A stretch of DNA of 64,000 nucleotides from contig NZ_JMPS01000044.1 in assembly GCF_000735455.1 (NCBI RefSeq), positions 1 to 64,000 of the forward strand, given 5' to 3'. The notes beneath the pieces were generated by a model. The model was not told where the DNA came from. It saw nothing but the letters and a program-made list of their open reading frames with translations, and did not search any database. The translations under genes and the position numbers were made by a program. Source of the DNA: Yokenella regensburgei ATCC 49455 (GTDB lineage Bacteria; Pseudomonadota; Gammaproteobacteria; Enterobacterales; Enterobacteriaceae). This document shows, piece after piece, positions 44,736-54,210 of the stretch; the first letter of the stretch is position 1; each line of letters opens with the position of its first letter.

Positions 44736-44830
44736 TGCAGAATAAGAAACTAACAACTGAGTCACTGGCAACAGATTTGTGGAGTTTGTCGCAATTTTCC
44801 GAAAAAGTCTCAGAGAGGTCGGGCGGGAAA

Positions 44831-44925
44831 AAGCAAAAACCCCGCCGAAGCGGGGTTTTTTGAAGAGTCGAAGCTGACCGATAAGCCGCTTTCTTTTGGT
44901 ATAGCGTCGTGGACAGTCATTCATC
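44831..44925 (-). repeat. Partial duplicate of rnpB 3' end and terminator
   Basis: This stretch repeats 44951-45040 at an exact 120-bp period. It includes the terminator stem CCCCGC-CGAAG-CGGGG, the segment GAAGCTGACCGATAAGCC and GTCGTGGACAGTCATTCATC. Divergence includes a small insertion (CTTTTGGTATAG). It gives a second terminator behind rnpB. Confidence 0.85.
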
Positions 44926-44955
44926 CAACCGTGACCACTTAAACTTACATAAGCA

Positions 44956-44982
44956 AAAACCCCGCCGAAGCGGGGTTTTCTG
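44956..44982 (-). terminator. rnpB intrinsic terminator
   Basis: On the minus strand AACCCCGCTTCGGCGGGGTTTTTGC: stem CCCCGC/GCGGGG-type with a TTCG-rich loop, then five Ts. It lies immediately 3' of the mature RNA. Confidence 0.9.
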
Positions 44983-44985
44983 AAG

Positions 44986-45362
<377 letters not shown>

Positions 45363-45394
45363 GGCGCGCAGTATAGTGGGTTTAAGCCGCAATG

Positions 45395-46774
45395 TCACCT
45401 CTCCAGCCGCTCCAGTTCGTTCACTGCCGCCCCACGCTGTTTCAACCAGGCTTCCCGCCGGGCAAACAGCCCACCGACCTGAAGATTTACATCGCGGATA
45501 ATTTCCGACAAATCGATCTGGGTTAGCTTTCCATTTTCGACCCGAATCTCCCCTGCAATCATGGTCATATCCACATCGCCACCCTGTACGGCATGTACCA
45601 GATTATGATGAATATTCATCAGCGGTCCACGCGTAATGAGCGGGGTCATTCTGGGTGTATCAAGCCGTACCGCTATCATATCCGCCGCTTTTCCCTCTTC
45701 CAGAGAGCCAATACTGTCTTCCATCCCCAGCGCTCTCGCACCATCCACGGTTGCCATACGGCATATTGCCCAGGCATCCAGCGCTGCAGCATCCAGTGAT
45801 ACGAATTTCGCCAGCAGCGATGAGACCTTCATCTCTTCAAACATATCGAGATTGTTATTTTCTTTCTCACCATCAGTACCCAGCCCCACAGCGACTCCGG
45901 CTTGCAGCATTTTCTCTACCGGCGCCGCTCCAGAAGCGAGTTTCATATTGCTGACAGGGTTATGAACCACCCCAGTATGACGTTCTGCCAGCAGGGCAAT
46001 TTCCTCGTCATTGACCCACACACAGTGAGCCAGCAACACTTTCTTTGCGTCCAGCAGGCCAAATTTCTCTAGCGCCTGAATCGGCCGTAATTGATATCGC
46101 CGCAGGGTTTCCTCAACATCGAAGCTGCTTTCATTACTATGCGTGTGGAATCCAACCTGGTAGTCCTTACACATCGCTGCGATACGCTGCCATGCCTGAG
46201 GTAGTGCATAAAACAAGTGTTCAAGCCCAACCCAAACGTGAATGCGCCCGTTGGCCCCAAGGTGCCAACGATTTATTAAGGCTTCGTTGCTGTTCAACGT
46301 TTCAAAATAGTCATGATCGGGATGCTCAGCGACGTAAGGCACCAGAACAGCGCGGATCCCTGTGCGCATCGCAACCTCTGCGCTGCCCTCCATGTAACGC
46401 CACATATCAACTACCGTGGTGGTGCCAGAAAGTAGCGCTTCGCTATAACAGAGTAAGGAGGACAGTTTTGCCTCTTCCGGCAAGAGGACCCGGTGCATTG
46501 GGTCGACAAACTGCTGTAACCAGCTCCAGACGGGCAGCCCTTCAGCAGTACCCCGTAGCATGCCTGAATGGCAATGAGCGTTGATAAGCCCCGGCATGAG
46601 TAAACGCTGGGACAAATGTTTGACTGGTACATCTGGATGGCGCGCGATAATCTCCCCCGCCTTGCCGACACAGGCAATCAACCCATCCCGCACGAGAACA
46701 GCCCCTTCCTCAATGATGGTGTTATCCGCATCCATTGTCAGAATAAGATCGGCCTGAATAATTTGTTCTTTCAT
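45395..46774 (-). CDS. Metal-dependent amidohydrolase / N-heterocyclic amine deaminase
   Basis: Amidohydrolase-superfamily protein of 459 aa of the TrzA/AtzB/SsnA/MtaD type. Metal-site motifs are NAHCHSGMLRG (His67 and His69), HTHSNESSFDVEE, AHCVWVND and LGTDGEKENNNLDMFEEM. Relatives deaminate guanine, 8-oxoguanine, adenosine derivatives or triazines; the exact substrate cannot be read. Adjacent to an NCS2 nucleobase permease, so a purine or related heterocycle is likely. The start MKEQIIQADLIL is chosen because GGAAAAGAG lies upstream. Its 3' end runs over the rnpB promoter. Confidence 0.85.
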   Translation of the reverse strand: MKEQIIQADLILTMDADNTIIEEGAVLVRDGLIACVGKAGEIIARHPDVPVKHLSQRLLMPGLINAHCHSGMLRGTAEGLPVWSWLQQFVDPMHRVLLPEEAKLSSLLCYSEALLSGTTTVVDMWRYMEGSAEVAMRTGIRAVLVPYVAEHPDHDYFETLNSNEALINRWHLGANGRIHVWVGLEHLFYALPQAWQRIAAMCKDYQVGFHTHSNESSFDVEETLRRYQLRPIQALEKFGLLDAKKVLLAHCVWVNDEEIALLAERHTGVVHNPVSNMKLASGAAPVEKMLQAGVAVGLGTDGEKENNNLDMFEEMKVSSLLAKFVSLDAAALDAWAICRMATVDGARALGMEDSIGSLEEGKAADMIAVRLDTPRMTPLITRGPLMNIHHNLVHAVQGGDVDMTMIAGEIRVENGKLTQIDLSEIIRDVNLQVGGLFARREAWLKQRGAAVNELERLER

Positions 46775-46809
46775 TCTCTTTTCCTTATTTAAATTCGTTC
46801 CAAACATCA

Positions 46810-48173
46810 TCAAGCCGCGCTATCAATTTCTGGGGCAATAACAGATGACTCTGTGGTGCTGAATCCATTGAATAACAAATTGAGAATCAGCGCATTGCAT
46901 ACACTTAAAATAATCCCACTATCGGTAAAAACATGAGTCCAGTAAGGTAAGTGCTGAAAAAAATGTGGTGAAACCATGGGTATCAAACCAATACCCAGGC
47001 TGGTGGCAACAATTAACAGGTTTGAACGCGAGTTTTCAAAGTTGATGGTAGAAAGGATCCGGATCCCCATCAGCGCGACCATGCCAAACATGACTATTCC
47101 GGATGCGCCTAATACATAAGGGGGCATCGAGGCAACAATATAAGCGAGTTTTGGCAACAACCCCAGACCGATAAGAATAAATCCACCAGCGACACAAACA
47201 TACCGACTTCGTACATCAGTGATACTGACAAGCCCAATATTTTGTGAAAATGAGGTATAGGGGAAAGCATTAAAAATACCACCAATAATTGCCCCCAGAC
47301 CGTCAGCTCTTAGCCCCCGAATTAACCCCTGCCGATTAACAGGCCGGTCAACAATTTTACCTAAGGCAATAAACATCCCTGTAGATTCAACCATTGTTAC
47401 CAGCATTACCAGACATAGTGAAATTGAGGCAACGAGATCAAACTTTGGCATACCAAAAACCAAAGGTGTCGTCAAAGAGAACCACGGAGTTTGTTGCAGG
47501 CCATCTAAAAACACCTCCCCACGAGACAACGCAATAAAAAACCGATCAGGATAGCAAATAGCACGGAAATATTGGCAAAGAAGCCTTTGAACAGCCGGTT
47601 AATCATCAGAATGAGTGCCAACTGTAGCAGAGATATCGATAAATAAACCGGATTCCCATAGTCTGGATTGGGTTCACCACTTGCCAGCATCGGCTGCCCT
47701 CCTGCCGACCAGTCAATGCCCACCTTCATCAGACTGATACCGATAACCAGCAACATTGTCCCAGTGACAATCGGAGGGAAAAAACGAATAAACCGCCCCA
47801 TTATCGGAGCGAAGAGTATGCCAAAAATGCCAGAAATAATGATAGCGCCGTATACACCCGCCAGCCCCAGTTCTGGATTAGCGGCAATAGCAATCATTGG
47901 AGCGATGGAGACAAACGTAACTCCCATCATAATGGGCAACCGAATCCCGAAGAACCGGCTACCTAAACATTGAACCAGCGTAGCAATTCCCGAAGCGAAA
48001 AGGTCAGCACTGATGATTAATGTTAAGTGTTCTTTTGGTAATTTTAGAGCTGTTCCTAAAACAATAGGAACAATAAGACAGGCAGAATACATAACCAGAA
48101 AGTGCTGGAATCCGAATAAAAAACTTTGCACCAGCGGTAATCGCCGATCAACGGGGTGAATGACACAAGACAT
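46810..48173 (-). pseudogene. NCS2-family nucleobase:cation symporter, frameshifted
   Basis: Two overlapping frames together give one complete uracil/xanthine/urate-type permease of about 455 aa. The N-terminal part (48173 to 47505) has FLFGFQHFLVMYSACLIVPIVLG and GVTFVSIAPMIAIA. The C-terminal part (47529 to 46810) has LVTMVESTGMFIALGKI and GGIFNAFPYTSFSQNIGLV, the NCS2 signature. The shift falls at a six-T tract (47536-47541 on the coding strand). One extra T would read GFFIALSRGEVF and restore the frame. It is a recent inactivation, a sequencing error or a slippage site. It is upstream of the deaminase gene in one operon. Confidence 0.85.
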
Positions 48174-48282
48174 TGTCTTCTCCTGATTAACATCATGGAA
48201 TATGTGCTCAGAGTGGTTCAGTCTCCAGAATGAAAACAGGATTGTAAAAATAGGACCTATTAATTATTTTTATGGAGAAGCA

Positions 48283-49185
48283 ATGAGGATTTCGCTTGAG
48301 CAACTTACCGCTTTTTCTGCCATAGCCAGTGAGCATTCATTTTCTTCAGCAGCACGCAAGCTGGGAAAATCGCAATCAGCGCTCAGTATTGCTATTGCTA
48401 ATCTGGAAATAGATCTTGGCCTCACACTTTTTAATCGTAGCAATCGCTACCCACAATTAACGACAGAAGGGAAAGCATTATTGCGCGATGCTGAAGCGAT
48501 TCTCGAACAATGTTTTTCCATGGAGAATAGAGCTAATAGTTTATCTAAAGAGCTCGAAACCGAAGTGACCATCAGCATTGACGATGCGATACCTTACCAG
48601 GCTATTTCCCCGGTTCTTCAGGACTTTTCCAGGCAGTTCCCGCACACCGACCTGATTGTGCTTCATCCTTCTTCACAGGATGCGCTGAGCATGATTGAAA
48701 ATGAATCCGTCCAGCTTGGGATTATGTGTACCCGGGCTCACTATTCCATGAATTTACGGTTTAAACGCCTCGGGAATATCTCATTTTGCAACGTGGCCAG
48801 CCGCGATCATCCGTTAAACAAGGGAAAACCCGTCACTTTCAGCCAGCTCAATCAATACCGGCAGTTGGTATATCTGCCATTTTTAAACAAGCTGCCGACC
48901 AGCGAATATCTGAACTCCCCTAATCACTGGCGCGTGGAAAGCTATCTGACCTTAATGCACATGCTGCGCGATGGGATGGGTTGGGCCACGGTGCCGAAAC
49001 AATTAATGCAGGAACTGAATCTTCACCAGCAGCTTGTCGAACTCCAGCTGGATGCATATCCCTTTACTGAGTGGGTAGTAGGGGTGGATCTGGTCTGGTC
49101 AGCGCCGCTACGCTCTGGTCAGGCGCTTGCCTGGCTGCGGGCGAGACTGGGACAAAAATCCATAGCCTCGCTGGTCACCGAGTGA
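48283..49185 (+). CDS. LysR-family transcriptional regulator
   Basis: LysR-type regulator of 300 aa with an N-terminal helix-turn-helix (SEHSFSSAARKLGKSQSALSIAIANLE, residues about 14-40) and effector domain. ATG 48283 has GGAGAAGCA upstream. It is divergent from the permease-deaminase operon (109 bp between starts) and probably controls it. The effector may be the imported heterocycle or its product. Confidence 0.85.
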   Translation: MRISLEQLTAFSAIASEHSFSSAARKLGKSQSALSIAIANLEIDLGLTLFNRSNRYPQLTTEGKALLRDAEAILEQCFSMENRANSLSKELETEVTISIDDAIPYQAISPVLQDFSRQFPHTDLIVLHPSSQDALSMIENESVQLGIMCTRAHYSMNLRFKRLGNISFCNVASRDHPLNKGKPVTFSQLNQYRQLVYLPFLNKLPTSEYLNSPNHWRVESYLTLMHMLRDGMGWATVPKQLMQELNLHQQLVELQLDAYPFTEWVVGVDLVWSAPLRSGQALAWLRARLGQKSIASLVTE

Positions 49186-49256
49186 CATGTCTGAACTTTA
49201 AACGAAGACAATGTCAGGAGAGAGGATCCCTCCTGACATTGTTTCTGAAAACAAGG

Positions 49257-50066
49257 TTATTCCCGAACCAGAATCACTTCAATGCCGGAACGTTGCAGCT
49301 CTTTCAGGCTCTCGACCGGCACGCCCTCATCGGTAATCACCATGTCGATTCTCTGGGTGTCGATGATTTTATGCAGGCTGGAACGGTTGAACTTACTGGA
49401 GTCGGTGACCACGATAATGCGTTCGGCCACTTCGCACATCCGGCGGTTCAGTCGCGCTTCGTCTTCATTATGCGTGCTCACACCGCGCTCGGTATCAATG
49501 GCATCCACACCGAGGAACAGCATGTCGAAGTGGTAATTCTGCAGCGACTGCTCGGCCTGGTCGCCATAAAAGGAGAGCGACTGGCGACGCAGATGCCCAC
49601 CGGTCATCAGGAGCTCCACCCCTTCGGCTTCGAGTAGCGCCGCGCCAACGTTCATCCCGTTGGTCATCGCGATAACGTCATGATGGTGACGCATCATGCG
49701 GGCAATTTCATATGTTGTGGTACCGGAGTCGAGGATAACCCGGTGCCCTGGCTGAATAAGCTCTGCCGCTGCCCGGGCGATCCCACGCTTCAGGGCCGTG
49801 TTGAGGGAGCTTTTGTCCTCAACGGACGGTTCGCTCCCGGTGGCGTTACCTTCACAGATAAGTGCTCCGCCATAGGCACGAACGGCAATCCCCTGCTTTT
49901 CTAAAAACGCCAGATCGTTGCGAATCGTCACCGTCGAGACGCCAAACAGCGCAGAAAGATCGTTGACCTGAACGCTTCCCTGCTGCCGCAACCGCTGGAT
50001 TATCTGCTCGCGTCGTTCACTGGTGCCAGTGACGCGCCTATCCGTTGAAGAGTCGGTGCTGCTCAT
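49257..50066 (-). CDS. agaR: Aga operon repressor AgaR
   Basis: DeoR-family repressor of 269 aa (same as E. coli AgaR). The N-terminal helix-turn-helix is [20 protein letters not shown] (residues about 32-51). The C-terminal sugar-phosphate sensor domain includes [15 protein letters not shown] and [24 protein letters not shown] 50066 matches the family start MSSTDSS. It is divergent from kbaZ across a region rich in CTTTCGTTT-like operators. Confidence 0.97.
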   Translation of the reverse strand: MSSTDSSTDRRVTGTSERREQIIQRLRQQGSVQVNDLSALFGVSTVTIRNDLAFLEKQGIAVRAYGGALICEGNATGSEPSVEDKSSLNTALKRGIARAAAELIQPGHRVILDSGTTTYEIARMMRHHHDVIAMTNGMNVGAALLEAEGVELLMTGGHLRRQSLSFYGDQAEQSLQNYHFDMLFLGVDAIDTERGVSTHNEDEARLNRRMCEVAERIIVVTDSSKFNRSSLHKIIDTQRIDMVITDEGVPVESLKELQRSGIEVILVRE

Positions 50067-50082
50067 ACGTGATCCTTTAGTC

Positions 50083-50286
50083 AAATCTTTCGTTTCATTT
50101 CGATTGGTCTATTAACACCTTTCTTTTGCACGAATGCAAGTGCTGTTCAGGGATTAATGGTGATAGAGACAGCATTCAGATGCTTTCATTATGTTTCTTT
50201 TGTGAAACAGATCGGAAAACCATTATCTTTCGTTTTATTTTTATAACACCTTACTGCAGTATTAAATGAAACAAAACGAAAGATGA
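50083..50286. promoter_or_regulatory. AgaR operators between agaR and kbaZ
   Basis: Three copies of an AgaR-like motif are visible. CTTTCGTTTCATTTCGATT lies at about 50087-50105, near agaR. ATCTTTCGTTTT (50225-50236) and its exact reverse complement AAAACGAAAGAT (50273-50284) form a 12-bp inverted repeat before kbaZ. A weaker variant is near 50183-50204, overlapping a possible CRP site (TGTGA-N6-TCGGA). The pattern fits the published style of AgaR sites in E. coli. Confidence 0.8.
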
Positions 50287-50316
50287 GTGCCGGAACTATC
50301 CGCTACGGAGAGGAAA

Positions 50317-51612
50317 GTGAAACATCTGACAGAAATGGTGAAGCAGCACAAACAGGGAACCGCAACGGGTATTTATGCGGTTTGCTCGGCACATCCGCTG
50401 GTGCTGGAATCCGCCATCCGCTTCGCGAAGAAGCATGACACCCCACTACTTATAGAAGCAACGTCTAACCAGGTCGATCAGTTTGGCGGCTATACGGGTA
50501 TGACTCCCGCAGACTTCCGCGGTTTTGTCTGCCAGCTTGCCGACAAGCTTGACTACCCGACCGCACAGCTGATTTTAGGTGGCGATCACCTGGGCCCGAA
50601 CCGCTGGCAAAAACTGCCGGCGGCCGAGGCCATGGCTCACGCCGACGACTTAATTAAAAACTATGTGGCCGCCGGATTCAGCAAAATCCATCTCGACTGC
50701 AGTATGTCCTGCGCGGACGACCCGGTACCGTTAACCGATGAGATAGTCGCATCACGTGCGGCGAGGCTTGCCAAAATTGCTGAGGCCACGGCGCAGGAGC
50801 ATTTCGGTGAGTCATCGCTGGAATACGTTATCGGAACCGAAGTTCCAGTACCGGGCGGTGCGCATGAAACGCTGACCGAGCTTGCCGTGACTACGCCTGA
50901 AGCCGCTAAAGCTACCCTGCAGGCTCACCGCCATGCATTCGAAGCCGAAGGCCTGAGCGCTATCTGGCCACGGATTATTGGCCTGGTGGTTCAGCCGGGC
51001 GTTGAGTTTGACCACACGCACGTTATCGATTACCAGCCGCAAAAAGCGGTGGCGTTGAGCAAGATGGTAGAAGAGTATGACACTCTGGTATACGAAGCCC
51101 ACTCCACGGACTACCAGACGCCTCAGGCGCTGCGTCAGTTAGTGGTGGATCACTTCGCCATTCTGAAAGTCGGCCCGGCGCTCACCTTTGCGCTACGTGA
51201 AGCACTGTTCTCACTCGCCGCCATTGAAGAAGAATTGCTGACGGCGAAAGCCTGTTCCGGGCTGCGCCATATTCTTGAAAACGTCATGCTGGAACATCCG
51301 GAATACTGGCAAAACCATTATCACGGTGACAGCAACGCCCGCCGTCTGGCGCGCGGCTACAGCTACTCCGACCGCGTGCGCTATTACTGGCCGGACGGGC
51401 AGATTGATGAAGCCTTCGACCAGTTAGTTCGTAATCTGGCCGACGACCCGATTCCACTGCCGCTTATCAGCCAGTATCTGCCGCTGCAGTACAGCAAGGT
51501 CCGCGCCGGGGAGCTTACCGCCACGCCGCGCGAATTAATCATCGACCACATCCAGGACGTCATACGTCAGTATCACGACGCATGTCAGGGTGTTCAGACC
51601 CACAAAGAATAA
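50317..51612 (+). CDS. kbaZ: Tagatose-1,6-bisphosphate aldolase subunit KbaZ
   Basis: Non-catalytic/chaperone-like subunit (431 aa) needed for full activity of KbaY aldolase in the GalNAc/galactosamine pathway. Family blocks include [32 protein letters not shown] and [10 protein letters not shown]-like [14 protein letters not shown] start at 50317 is chosen: GGAGAGGAAA precedes it and the N-terminus [11 protein letters not shown] matches E. coli KbaZ. The 10 extra upstream residues overlap the operator. First gene of the aga operon. Confidence 0.95.
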   Translation: MKHLTEMVKQHKQGTATGIYAVCSAHPLVLESAIRFAKKHDTPLLIEATSNQVDQFGGYTGMTPADFRGFVCQLADKLDYPTAQLILGGDHLGPNRWQKLPAAEAMAHADDLIKNYVAAGFSKIHLDCSMSCADDPVPLTDEIVASRAARLAKIAEATAQEHFGESSLEYVIGTEVPVPGGAHETLTELAVTTPEAAKATLQAHRHAFEAEGLSAIWPRIIGLVVQPGVEFDHTHVIDYQPQKAVALSKMVEEYDTLVYEAHSTDYQTPQALRQLVVDHFAILKVGPALTFALREALFSLAAIEEELLTAKACSGLRHILENVMLEHPEYWQNHYHGDSNARRLARGYSYSDRVRYYWPDGQIDEAFDQLVRNLADDPIPLPLISQYLPLQYSKVRAGELTATPRELIIDHIQDVIRQYHDACQGVQTHKE

Positions 51613-51625
51613 GAGGAATTCCACG

Positions 51626-52099
51626 ATGCCCAATATCGTTCTAAGTCGTATTGATGAGCGTTTGATTCACGGTCAGGTCGGTGTGCAGTGGGTCGGATTC
51701 GCTGGCGCAAACCTGGTGCTGGTCGCTAATGATGAAGTGGCTGAAGATCCGGTACAGCAAAACCTGATGGAGATGGTGCTTGCAGAAGGGATCGCCGTGC
51801 GTTTCTGGTCGCTGCAAAAAGTGATCGACAACATTCACCGTGCCGCCGATCGCCAGAAAATTCTGCTGGTCTGCAAATCTCCTGCTGATTTCCTCAAGCT
51901 GGTTGAGGGCGGTGTGCCGGTCACGCGTATCAACGTTGGCAACATGCATTATGCCGATGGCAAACAACAAATCGCCAAAACGGTTTCCGTCGATGCTGAT
52001 GACATTACCGCCTTCAGCGGCCTGAAAGCTGCCGGTGTGGAATGCTTCGTGCAGGGTGTCCCGACCGAGACTGCTATGGACCTCTACAAACTACTCTGA
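51626..52099 (+). CDS. agaV: GalNAc-specific PTS enzyme IIB AgaV
   Basis: Mannose-family PTS IIB protein of 157 aa, cytoplasmic. The phosphorylated His15 is in RIDERLIHGQVGVQW. Sequence is almost identical to E. coli AgaV, which serves N-acetylgalactosamine. It transfers phosphate from AgaF to GalNAc during transport through AgaWE. ATG 51626 is preceded by AAGAGG. Confidence 0.96.
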   Translation: MPNIVLSRIDERLIHGQVGVQWVGFAGANLVLVANDEVAEDPVQQNLMEMVLAEGIAVRFWSLQKVIDNIHRAADRQKILLVCKSPADFLKLVEGGVPVTRINVGNMHYADGKQQIAKTVSVDADDITAFSGLKAAGVECFVQGVPTETAMDLYKLL

Positions 52100-52109
52100 G
52101 GGATTCGCG

Positions 52110-52889
52110 ATGGAAATCAGTCTATTACAGGCTTTTGCTCTGGGCATTCTTGCCTTTATCGCTGGCCTGGATATGTTCAACGGCTTAACACACATGCACC
52201 GGCCGGTGGTCCTCGGGCCGCTGGTTGGCCTTATCCTCGGCGATCTGCATACCGGTATTCTTACCGGTGGTACGCTGGAACTGGTGTGGATGGGCCTCGC
52301 ACCGCTGGCTGGCGCGCAGCCACCTAACGTCATTATCGGCACCATCGTCGGCACCGCGTTTGCTATTTCCACCGGTGTTAAACCCGAAGTTGCCGTCGGC
52401 GTTGCGGTACCGTTCGCTGTCGCCGTGCAGATGGGTATTACCTTCCTGTTCTCAGTGATGTCCGGTGTGATGTCACGCTGCGATCGCATGGCGGCGAACG
52501 CTGACACTCGCGGCATTGAGCGAGTGAACTATCTGGCGATGCTGGTGTTGGGGATTTTCTACTTCCTCTGCGCTTTCCTGCCGATTTACTTCGGTGCCGA
52601 ACACGCTAAAACCGTGATTGATGTCCTGCCGACGCGCCTTATCGATGGTCTCGGCGTTGCGGGCGGCATCATGCCAGCTATCGGCTTTGCCGTGCTGCTG
52701 AAAATCATGATGAAAAACGTCTATATCCCTTACTTCATCATCGGCTTCGTTGCCGCCGCATGGCTGAAACTGCCGGTACTGGCGATTGCCGCCGCGGCGC
52801 TGGCCATGGCCCTTATCGATCTGATGCGTAAAGATCCGGAACCCACTGTGTCTCAGGCCCAGAAAGAGGAATTTGAAGATGGCATCTAA
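52110..52889 (+). CDS. agaW: GalNAc-specific PTS enzyme IIC AgaW
   Basis: Mannose-family PTS IIC membrane protein of 259 aa with about six to seven helices. GGTLELVWMGLAPLAGAQPPN is the family signature near residue 55. In E. coli K-12 agaW is truncated by a deletion that also removed agaE and agaF; here it is complete. Its 3' end overlaps agaE by 11 bp. Confidence 0.95.
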   Translation: MEISLLQAFALGILAFIAGLDMFNGLTHMHRPVVLGPLVGLILGDLHTGILTGGTLELVWMGLAPLAGAQPPNVIIGTIVGTAFAISTGVKPEVAVGVAVPFAVAVQMGITFLFSVMSGVMSRCDRMAANADTRGIERVNYLAMLVLGIFYFLCAFLPIYFGAEHAKTVIDVLPTRLIDGLGVAGGIMPAIGFAVLLKIMMKNVYIPYFIIGFVAAAWLKLPVLAIAAAALAMALIDLMRKDPEPTVSQAQKEEFEDGI

Positions 52890-53760
52890 TCAAACCACCC
52901 TGCCTTCAGTCACGGAAAGTGAAGAGAAGACCCTGCTGACCGGCGTCAACGAAAACATCTATGAAGATCAGACGATTGGTGAAGAGTTAACGAAAAAGGA
53001 CATCAACCGTGTGGCATGGCGCTCCATGCTGCTGCAGGCGTCTTTCAACTACGAACGTATGCAGGCCTCCGGCTGGCTGTACGGTCTGCTGCCTGCGCTG
53101 AAGAAGATCCACACCAACAAGCGTGACCTGGCCCGAGCCATGAAAGGGCACATGGGGTTCTTTAATACCCACCCGTTCCTGGTGACCTTTGTTATCGGCA
53201 TTATCCTCGCGATGGAGCGCTCCAAGCAGGATGTGAACAGCATCCAGAGCACCAAAATCGCCGTAGGCGCACCGCTGGGCGGCATCGGTGATGCGATGTT
53301 CTGGCTGACGCTGCTGCCTATTTGCGGTGGTATCGGTGCAAGCCTGGCGCTGCAGGGCTCCATCCTCGGCGCGGTGGTCTTCTTCGTGATGTTCAACGTG
53401 GTACATCTGGGGCTGCGTTTTGGTCTGGCGCACTATGCTTATCGGATGGGGGTGTCAGCCATTCCGCTTATCAAAGCCAACACCCGTAAGGTGGGCCATG
53501 CGGCGTCTATCGTCGGGATGACGGTTATCGGTGCCCTGGTGGCGACCTATGTTCGCCTCAATACAACGCTTGAAATCACCGCGGGTGATGCGGTCGTTAA
53601 GCTGCAAACTGACGTTATCGATAAACTAATGCCGGCCTTCCTGCCGCTGGTTTATACCATGGGGATGTACTGGCTGGTGCGCCGTGGCTGGAGCCCGCTG
53701 CGCCTGATCGGTATCACCGTTGTCCTGGGTGTTGTGGGCAAATTTGCTCACTTCCTGTAA
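52879..53760 (+). CDS. agaE: GalNAc-specific PTS enzyme IID AgaE
   Basis: Mannose-family PTS IID membrane subunit of 293 aa. Typical elements are ASFNYERMQASGWLYGLLPAL and KIAVGAPLGGIGDAMFWLTLLP. It completes the transport channel with AgaW. The start MASNQTT is chosen over a start two codons upstream. It is absent from E. coli K-12 but present in other strains. Confidence 0.95.
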   Translation: MASNQTTLPSVTESEEKTLLTGVNENIYEDQTIGEELTKKDINRVAWRSMLLQASFNYERMQASGWLYGLLPALKKIHTNKRDLARAMKGHMGFFNTHPFLVTFVIGIILAMERSKQDVNSIQSTKIAVGAPLGGIGDAMFWLTLLPICGGIGASLALQGSILGAVVFFVMFNVVHLGLRFGLAHYAYRMGVSAIPLIKANTRKVGHAASIVGMTVIGALVATYVRLNTTLEITAGDAVVKLQTDVIDKLMPAFLPLVYTMGMYWLVRRGWSPLRLIGITVVLGVVGKFAHFL

Positions 53761-53775
53761 GTCTTAGGAGTCATG

Positions 53776-54210
53776 ATGTTAGGCATTATTCTTTGCGGTC
53801 ACGGCGGGTTCGCCAGCGGTCTGGAACAGGCAATGGAGCAAATCCTGGGCGAACAGCCGCAGTTTGTCGCCATCGACTTTCCGCAGGCCTCTACCACGGC
53901 GTTGCTGACCTCGCAGCTTTCTGAGGCAATTAACGCACTCGACCCTGAGCAGGACATCGTTTTTCTCACCGACCTGCTGGGCGGAACCCCCTTCCGCGTG
54001 GCATCGACGCTGGCGATGCAAAAGCCCGGGCGGGAAGTGATAACCGGAACCAACCTGCAGCTGCTGCTGGAGATGGTGCTGGAGCGTGACGGTCTTAGCA
54101 GCGAGGCGTTCCGCCTGCAGGCGCTGGAGTGCGGCCATCGGGGGCTGACAAGCCTGGTGGATGAAATGGGGCGTTGCCGCGAAGAAAAGGCGGTTGAGGA
54201 AGGGATATGA
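53776..54210 (+). CDS. agaF: GalNAc-specific PTS enzyme IIA AgaF
   Basis: Mannose-family IIA protein of 144 aa, phosphorylated by HPr on His9 (CGHGGFASG). FLTDLLGGTPFRVAS is conserved in the family. The second of two ATG codons is used, five bases after GGAG. The stop overlaps the agaA start by 4 nt. Confidence 0.95.
   Translation: MLGIILCGHGGFASGLEQAMEQILGEQPQFVAIDFPQASTTALLTSQLSEAINALDPEQDIVFLTDLLGGTPFRVASTLAMQKPGREVITGTNLQLLLEMVLERDGLSSEAFRLQALECGHRGLTSLVDEMGRCREEKAVEEGI

Larger units (their letters stand above)
44212..44830. other. AT-rich control region upstream of tdcA
   Basis: About 620 bp of AT-rich DNA between tdcA and the rnpB repeats. It carries the tdc CRP site (44273-44288) and a second CRP-like palindrome (44720-44735). 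I find no reading frame resembling tdcR, the small divergent activator gene found here in E. coli. Short plus-strand frames near 44179-44400 overlap the CRP site and show no protein-like character. IHF sites, expected from E. coli, could not be assigned with confidence. Confidence 0.6.
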
